Below, in pieces: positions 58,961 through 64,000 of a DNA stretch of 64,000 nt. How positions within the stretch are numbered: the stretch's first letter is position 1; the number at the start of each line of letters is the position of its first letter. Source of the stretch: Sphingobacterium sp. B16(2022) (lineage in GTDB: Bacteria > Bacteroidota > Bacteroidia > Sphingobacteriales > Sphingobacteriaceae); assembly GCF_012030425.1 (NCBI RefSeq), contig NZ_JAAUVN010000005.1, positions 248,001-312,000 on the forward strand, given 5' to 3'. A program made the position numbers and the translations under genes. The notes beneath the pieces were generated by a model, which had not been told where the DNA came from, made no database searches, and worked only from the letters and a program-made list of their open reading frames with translations.

Positions 58961-59668
58961 TTATTTGATGCCCAATAAGGTGAAAAACTCCTCCTTTTTG
59001 TTTACAGCGATCGCTATTGATTTGCCATTGGTTAATTCGATCATATTTCCGGTAACTGTTTTTACAGCTTCTATGTTGAGGATAAACGACCGCTGAATAC
59101 GAAAAAATAGTTGCTTATCAAGGATTTCTTCCATGGATTTGAGCGTAGCTTGTGTGGTATATGTTTTTTCGTAAACAACGATTTTTAGATAATCTCCTTG
59201 GGATTCAATGTACAGAATTTCATGCAATAAGATCTTCACTAATTTTCCTTCTGATTTTATAAATATACGATCAGGTCTTGCTTCTTGTATCTTTGGAGTT
59301 TTACCGGCCAATACACTTTCTTTGGCTCTATTTACTGCTTTTAAAAAGCGATCGAATCGAACGGGCTTAACTAAGTAATCTGTTACCCCAGCATCAAAAC
59401 TATCCAATGCGAAATCACGATGTGCGGTAATAAAAATAATAACAGGTGGATTGACCAAGGCATTTACCAACTCCATACCATTAATTTTCGGCATCTGGAT
59501 ATCGCTAAACATGATGTCAACAGCATTACTTTGTAAATACAGCAATGCTTCTACAGGATCTCCAAATGAGCCGACAAGCTTAAGGAAGGGTATTTCTTTT
59601 ACAAATGATTCTATAATTTCTCTACCAAGTGGTTCATCATCGGTGACGATACAGGTGAATTTATCCAT
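58961..59668 (-). CDS. LytTR-family response regulator
   Basis: A 235-residue regulator. The receiver has DDE (10-12), phospho-acceptor Asp-56 (DIMFSDIQMPKINGMEL) and Lys in DYLVKPVRF (about 105). The C-terminal LytTR DNA-binding domain (about 135-235) contains ILYIESQGDYLKIVV and LFFRIQRSFILNIEAVKTV. It overlaps the kinase gene by eight bases. Such LytS/LytR-type pairs of Bacteroidota control envelope or metabolic genes. The target is not known, though the neighbours suggest membrane proteins. Confidence 0.92.
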   Translation of the reverse strand: MDKFTCIVTDDEPLGREIIESFVKEIPFLKLVGSFGDPVEALLYLQSNAVDIMFSDIQMPKINGMELVNALVNPPVIIFITAHRDFALDSFDAGVTDYLVKPVRFDRFLKAVNRAKESVLAGKTPKIQEARPDRIFIKSEGKLVKILLHEILYIESQGDYLKIVVYEKTYTTQATLKSMEEILDKQLFFRIQRSFILNIEAVKTVTGNMIELTNGKSIAIAVNKKEEFFTLLGIK

Positions 59669-60839
59669 AATTTGCTAAATCTATTTTTAAGTTGACGATA
59701 AATTTATTTTGTAAATGCTCTATTTTGAGTTCGTGTTTATTGGGATATAACAATTGAAGTCTCTTTTGTAAATTAGATAGACCTATACCACCAAAGTTTT
59801 TTGTCGGGACAAAGTCTTCAACATCATTCTCAAGATGAAAGTAAAAATGATGATCCTTAACTTTTATCGTCAAATATATAAGCTGTTCTTTATTATTTTT
59901 GAGTCCGTACTTAAAAGCATTTTCAATACATGTAAATGTTAAGAGAGGAGCGATGTATAAACCTAATAATGCACTTTCTTCAGGAAGATCAAATTGGATC
60001 TTTTTATCTACCGGGTATCGCATTTTTTCGAGTTCACCATAGTTTTTTATAAATTCCAATTCTTTCTGCAAGGATACTTTTTCCGTGTTAGACTCATAAA
60101 GTGTATAACTCATAATGTCCGAAAGACTTACAATCACCTCTGGCGTAGTGGGATCTTTCTTAATTGCAAGACCATAGAGATTATTTAAAGTATTGAATAG
60201 AAAATGTGGATTAAGCTGTGCTTTTAAAAAATTCTTTTCAATATTGATATTCTCAATTTCTAATGAAGCTTTTTCGTTTTGAATTTTTAAGGTTTTACTG
60301 TATAATTTTGAAATTTCAAATAGAATTTTGACAAAAAAGAAAGGCGATAGAATTGAAATGACAATGAATGCTTGTGAAATCATGCGTTTTACAGATACGG
60401 CTTGTAAGAACGTCTGATCGGCACTCATCTTAATAGCATTCTTTAGTTCTCCATTTTCTATTTCAAAGCCCAGCGCATGGTAGATTAGGGAGAAAAAATA
60501 GGTAGTAGCAATCCAGATAAATAGCAATATCGGCAAACTAATGACTAGAAGTAAAATGATCTTATTCTTGCTACCGGATAAAATCTTGGGAAGTAACACA
60601 TAAAAGAACAGATAGAAAACGAGCATATTAACGCTTGTCATCCTAATGGTTAGGATGGTAGCATTAAAAAAAGAGAGTTTATATGCAAGTATGTAGCTCA
60701 ACAGCAATAAGATGGAAAAAGTGAACCACATGCAGACATGAAGTAAAATTCGACTGGTTTTGCTGTATAAACTATCAAAATCAAATTCAGCTATTTTACT
60801 TGTTAAATAACTAGATAAAATTCTCGTATCCTGCGACAT
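59661..60839 (-). CDS. LytS-type sensor histidine kinase
   Basis: A 392-residue kinase of the His_kinase (PF06580) type. Four transmembrane helices lie between residues 28 and 175, then a coiled linker (KTLKIQNEKASLEIENINIE) and the phospho-His block LKAQLNPHFLFNTLNNLYGLAIKKD (about 210). The ATPase part has APLLTFTCIENAFKYGLKNNKE (N-box) and GGIGLSNLQKRLQLLYP (G-box). The partner regulator overlaps its 3' end. The input seems to be membrane-derived because no extracellular domain is visible. Promoter: -7 element 60862-60869. Confidence 0.92.
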   Translation of the reverse strand: MSQDTRILSSYLTSKIAEFDFDSLYSKTSRILLHVCMWFTFSILLLLSYILAYKLSFFNATILTIRMTSVNMLVFYLFFYVLLPKILSGSKNKIILLLVISLPILLFIWIATTYFFSLIYHALGFEIENGELKNAIKMSADQTFLQAVSVKRMISQAFIVISILSPFFFVKILFEISKLYSKTLKIQNEKASLEIENINIEKNFLKAQLNPHFLFNTLNNLYGLAIKKDPTTPEVIVSLSDIMSYTLYESNTEKVSLQKELEFIKNYGELEKMRYPVDKKIQFDLPEESALLGLYIAPLLTFTCIENAFKYGLKNNKEQLIYLTIKVKDHHFYFHLENDVEDFVPTKNFGGIGLSNLQKRLQLLYPNKHELKIEHLQNKFIVNLKIDLANYG

Positions 60840-60861
60840 GATGTTTGTTTAAATGATCAAC

Positions 60862-60869
60862 CAAATATA
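60862..60869 (-). promoter_or_regulatory. -7 element TATATTTG of the LytS/LytR operon
   Basis: A perfect TAnnTTTG on the minus strand, predicted start near 60855, 16 bases before ATG 60839. A -33 TTTG is not found. Confidence 0.55.
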
Positions 60870-60988
60870 GTTTTTTGAACGAGTTATAGGATTACTTTTC
60901 ATATAAAAAGAGAATTGCTTATGGTATTTACGATCGCTTGTTAGCAGATTCATGATTCACCTATTGCCCTATTTCAGCATATGTTCCA

Positions 60989-61726
60989 CTATAATATTCG
61001 TATCAGTGCATTCAATACATTGACCATATTGTGGCCTATTATGGGATAAATCAGATTACCTGTAAATTTCCTTAGCAAGCCAAGACTTAACGAAGATATC
61101 AGCGTGAGGTAGATGATGGTTATGATATCAAATTTGAGTTGATGATCTTCCGTTAACACAAGACCATGTGCAACACTGAATAGCAGGGTCACGATAATAA
61201 ATCCCCAGCCAAATGAGATGCCTTTGATATTCCATTGGGGAGTAAAAGCTTGATCAAGAAGCCAAAAGCAAATGCCTCTAAAAACTAATTCTTCGGTTAA
61301 GCCTGGCATTGTAGCCTGGAAAGCGAATGCCTCAAGATCAAAATGACCTCCTTTAGGGAATAAGATAAATTTGAAAATCAAATCAAAAAGTAAGAATCCA
61401 AGGAATATGGATATACCGAATTTCACCTGTTTCTTTGCATTACTTTTCGAGGTGAATCCGATCTGCTCACGATGGGTTTTGCTTACCGAGAAAATGATGG
61501 TCAGCGATAACAATAAACTCAATATTTTACCGATCCATGAAAATTTAAGGCCGATCGAATCAAGGCTAAAATATTGTCTGCTAAAATGTTGGATATAACA
61601 ATCCGTTAAAAAATAGACGATAAAAAGGATTAAAAATTTTGTATTTACTTTTTTCGTTTTGGCAAAAGCAATAGCCATTAACGGTAGCATCAAAGAGATC
61701 CAAATAAGCGGTGTGAATAGTGACAT
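60989..61726 (-). CDS. CPBP-family intramembrane metalloprotease
   Basis: A 245-residue polytopic membrane protein with about seven or eight helices. The family motifs are in order: EELVFRG (EExxxR, about 145), FSVAHGL (FxxxH, about 190) and HNMVNVL (HxxxN/D, about 232). Members cleave prenylated or other membrane substrates or serve in bacteriocin immunity. The substrate is not known here. It lies alone, about 150 bases before the kinase gene. Confidence 0.9.
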   Translation of the reverse strand: MSLFTPLIWISLMLPLMAIAFAKTKKVNTKFLILFIVYFLTDCYIQHFSRQYFSLDSIGLKFSWIGKILSLLLSLTIIFSVSKTHREQIGFTSKSNAKKQVKFGISIFLGFLLFDLIFKFILFPKGGHFDLEAFAFQATMPGLTEELVFRGICFWLLDQAFTPQWNIKGISFGWGFIIVTLLFSVAHGLVLTEDHQLKFDIITIIYLTLISSLSLGLLRKFTGNLIYPIIGHNMVNVLNALIRIL

Positions 61727-61889
61727 ATCTTTTAATTTTTCTTAAAAATATGTGAATGCAGCATTCGATGAAATTTCTACCGATGAAAAGGTGGAATCAG
61801 CCGATGGAAGGTGTTTTTTGATCGATAAAGGAATTGCATACAACGCTGATCAATGGTTTAAAGCACGATCAAAAAAGTTAGTAATGGGC

Positions 61890-61920
61890 AAAATCACTTC
61901 ATGCGACATGAAGTGATTTT
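61890..61920. terminator. Symmetric hairpin terminator
   Basis: A perfect 14-bp stem AAAATCACTTCATG/CATGAAGTGATTTT with a three-base loop. The T-run is better on the plus strand, but it may also end leftward transcripts of 62104-62736. The rest of the gap 61727-62103 holds nothing I can support. Confidence 0.8.
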
Positions 61921-62103
61921 TAAAATAACCTAACTAGCTCTTCAAAAACTGAAAGTAAAATCCACAGGGTATGCGTTTAAAGGAATTGAGCAATCCTTTA
62001 ATTGATGTTATTTTACTTGATGTAAGAAAGAATGGATAGGTGAAGTGATCATGTAAAGACTGTTTTTCAATCTTATACGATACGATTATCCAGGTAAGTG
62101 AGC

Positions 62104-62736
62104 TTAATGAATTTGCAATTCTGCTTTATACTCAAAAATTTCAATAATCTGTTGAGCCACATCCTGACCAAGGATATCTGTCACCATATATAAGGCTGCA
62201 TCTATACCCGCTGTGATGCCTGCAGTAGTTAATAAGTCACCCTGATCAATATATCGAGGCCCTGTTACAACTTGACTGTCCGGATTTAGTTCTTGTAACA
62301 GATCTGTCATCATAAAATGACTGGTAATAGATTTTCCATCTAAAAGCTTAGTATTCGAAAGTAATAGCGCACCTGTACAAATACTGGCAATTACAGTATC
62401 ACGTTGTGCCTGAGCTGTAACCCATGCTGTGAATCGGGATTCAAAATGCTCGTCTTTGAATAATTTGATAATTGTTTCAGGAAATGCTCCAGGTACGATA
62501 ATCAGATCTGCTTGTGGACAATTATCAATTGTATAATTAGGAATAATTTGCATGGTATTGGATTCTGCAAATATAGGCGTAGTATCCAAGGCAACAGTAT
62601 AACAATTAAAGCTGTTTGGTATTATTATATTTGCTTTTACAAATACATCTAAAGGTCCGTTTAGATCTAATACTTCTACTTGGTCAAAAACAAAAAATGC
62701 AATGTTTTTGATAGTTTTATCTTTGTTGATCTCCAT
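62104..62736 (-). CDS. DJ-1/PfpI family protein
   Basis: A 210-residue protein of the class I glutamine amidotransferase-like fold. The nucleophile-elbow Cys is in VIASICTGALLLSN (about 118) and an acid lies in the region of AFFVFDQVEVLDLNGPLDVF (about 13-32). It resembles the first half of the neighbouring regulator. Known relatives are isonitrile hydratases, glyoxalase III and proteases; which reaction occurs here is unknown. It starts 21 bases after the regulator gene, so both form an operon. Confidence 0.88.
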   Translation of the reverse strand: MEINKDKTIKNIAFFVFDQVEVLDLNGPLDVFVKANIIIPNSFNCYTVALDTTPIFAESNTMQIIPNYTIDNCPQADLIIVPGAFPETIIKLFKDEHFESRFTAWVTAQAQRDTVIASICTGALLLSNTKLLDGKSITSHFMMTDLLQELNPDSQVVTGPRYIDQGDLLTTAGITAGIDAALYMVTDILGQDVAQQIIEIFEYKAELQIH

Positions 62737-62757
62737 TTTTGAAAAGGTATTTATGAA

Positions 62758-63732
62758 TTAATGTTGAAATGTTTTTCGATACTGTATTGCACTAATTTTA
62801 TAGTATTTATAAAACAGCTTGTTTAAGGAGCTGACCTGATCATAGCCGCATTGAACACTGATAATCGTTAAGGTGTCAGCAGTGTAAGCAAGTAGTTGTT
62901 TTGCTTTTTCTAAACGTATTTTTTCGATAAATTGTCCAGGCGGAAAACAAGTTTCTTTTTTAAAAACCCGTGAAAAATTACGGGGACTCATGTTTACTGC
63001 GGATGCTAATTGTTCAAGATTTAATGTTTCTTCAATACGTGCATTAGCATAGTGATAAACTTTTTGAACAAGTTCACTCATATTTTCAACAGCAGGTAAT
63101 TCTTCAGAAAAAAGTGATTGATCCGAGAGTCTATGTACTCCAAATACCAGATGTTTGGCCACCTGTATGGTTATGTCCCGCCCCACATCTTCTTCAACTA
63201 AATGTAATGCCAAGTTGATTCCAGAAGTGATCCCGCCAGAGCTATAGATATTGCCATCCTTTAAAAAAATAGATCGGGCGTCAACATGAATTTCAGGATA
63301 CATACTTTTAAGCAGACCTGCATATTTCCAGTGTGTGGTCACTGTTTTATTTTTCAGCAGACCGCTTTTGGCCATTAGAAATGTGCCGACGCAGATCGAA
63401 GCTAGGCGATTTACCTGCGGATATATTTGCTTGAGCCATGTATAGACCGTTTCATCAAGATTTTCAAATAAATTTGGGTGCGTGCCCGCAATGATCAAGG
63501 TATCTATAGGTGTTGTTATATTGAAAATACTTGCGTCGCATTGGAGCTTGATACCTGAATTTGATGTGACAGTTTCAGATTTTAATGCCGACAGGTAATG
63601 AAGCTGATAGGGTGCGCCATAACCTACTTTTTTTAAAATCTCATTGGCCGTATGAAAGACATCAGTAGGTCCTGCTACATCCAATAATTGTACATCTGGT
63701 AATATCAAAATGGCAATATTTTTCTTATCCAT
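62758..63732 (-). CDS. GlxA-type AraC-family transcriptional regulator
   Basis: A 324-residue protein with an N-terminal DJ-1/PfpI-like sensor domain (about 1-190: ILILPDVQLLDVAGPTDVFHTAN, RLASICVGTFLMAKSG) and a C-terminal AraC DNA-binding domain with two helix-turn-helix motifs (about 225-320: NLEQLASAVNMSPRNFSRVFKKE and IISVQCGYDQVSSLNKLFYKYYK). Relatives sense small metabolites and switch nearby genes. It probably regulates its own operon with the DJ-1 gene. Promoter: TTGA-N19-TACCTTTG with -7 at 63770-63763. Confidence 0.92.
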   Translation of the reverse strand: MDKKNIAILILPDVQLLDVAGPTDVFHTANEILKKVGYGAPYQLHYLSALKSETVTSNSGIKLQCDASIFNITTPIDTLIIAGTHPNLFENLDETVYTWLKQIYPQVNRLASICVGTFLMAKSGLLKNKTVTTHWKYAGLLKSMYPEIHVDARSIFLKDGNIYSSGGITSGINLALHLVEEDVGRDITIQVAKHLVFGVHRLSDQSLFSEELPAVENMSELVQKVYHYANARIEETLNLEQLASAVNMSPRNFSRVFKKETCFPPGQFIEKIRLEKAKQLLAYTADTLTIISVQCGYDQVSSLNKLFYKYYKISAIQYRKTFQH

Positions 63733-63762
63733 GTCTCAACGTAATTTGCATATTGATTAGGA

Positions 63763-63770
63763 CAAAGGTA
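63763..63770 (-). promoter_or_regulatory. -7 element TACCTTTG of the GlxA/DJ-1 operon
   Basis: A perfect TAnnTTTG on the minus strand, with TTGA 19 bases upstream, predicted start near 63756 and a 24-base leader before ATG 63732. The last 230 bases of the window show no gene. Confidence 0.55.
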
Positions 63771-64000
63771 CTCGATCGTAACAGGATCATCAATGACAAT
63801 ATGCTGTGTTATCGTGCCATTTTTTTTGATAATTTATTTAAAGCTTATGGATATACTTGAATGGTTATTTCATTATTTTGATCCGTTCAGGATGTGAGCT
63901 TTTTAAAATAAAACCTGCTATCAGGTCAATTTTATGATGAAGGGGGTATCTGCATGTTGAAGTCCGATGATAATAAAATTGCATGGAGCATACTTATGCT

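Overview
The window is Bacteroidota DNA, most likely Sphingobacteriaceae (Sphingobacterium-like). Pointers are promoters with the Bacteroidota -7 element TAnnTTTG, GLPGLI proteins, relics of SusC/FecR-type genes, a LytS/LytR-type two-component pair, and weak or absent Shine-Dalgarno sites. The genus is an inference; no rRNA gene is present.

Positions 1 to about 35.98 kb are a temperate tailed phage (prophage) whose left end lies outside the window. Its late genes run leftward on the minus strand: a two-gene unit at 23.8-22.9 kb, then S49 protease, capsid, a structural protein, a winged-helix/glycosyltransferase-like fusion, an amidase endolysin, small and large terminase, portal, connector genes, a 1431-residue tape measure, a tail protein and two small membrane-anchored proteins. 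The capsid and lysis genes come before the terminase, which is not the usual order. Three AT-rich cargo genes (morons) interrupt the late cluster. The early operon (33.8-27.4 kb, leftward) encodes a DUF4406 protein, an SF3 primase-helicase, an Rv2179c-like exonuclease and small proteins, and ends in a wrecked PAPS-reductase-like gene. Between early and late regions are an SRAP (HMCES/YedK) gene, small rightward genes and an iteron-like array of TTGTAACA/TGTTACAA units. A CI-like repressor (33966-34364, +) is followed by two exported cargo proteins and a probable right attachment region near 35.9-36.0 kb. No integrase is visible.

The main discovery is a phage-specific late promoter family: GTCCTTT, exactly 20 bases, then (T/C)AnnTT(T/C)G, found six times on the minus strand 34-52 bases before late start codons. 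It keeps the Bacteroidota -7 element but replaces the -33 element. Terminators of upstream units are built into some of these promoters. The promoter of the 23.8 kb unit instead carries a 17-bp palindrome at the -33 position. The lysis-lysogeny switch has face-to-face promoters and two 20-bp operators exactly 30 bp apart, one of them in the spacer of the early promoter.

From 36.3 kb on the DNA is chromosomal. It holds a sialate O-acetylesterase; a heavy-metal efflux operon (OmpR-type regulator, histidine kinase, TolC-like channel, adaptor, CzcA/CusA pump; 37.9-45.4 kb); a decayed island (45.5-48.5 kb) with broken sugar permease, SusC-like and FecR-like genes; a PfkB sugar kinase; a VOC protein; two exported or membrane proteins of unknown function; a patatin-like lipase; a tandem GLPGLI pair followed by a TonB-receptor-like outer-membrane protein; a membrane protein with a LytTR regulator and LytS-type kinase; a CPBP protease; and a DJ-1/PfpI protein next to a GlxA-type AraC regulator.
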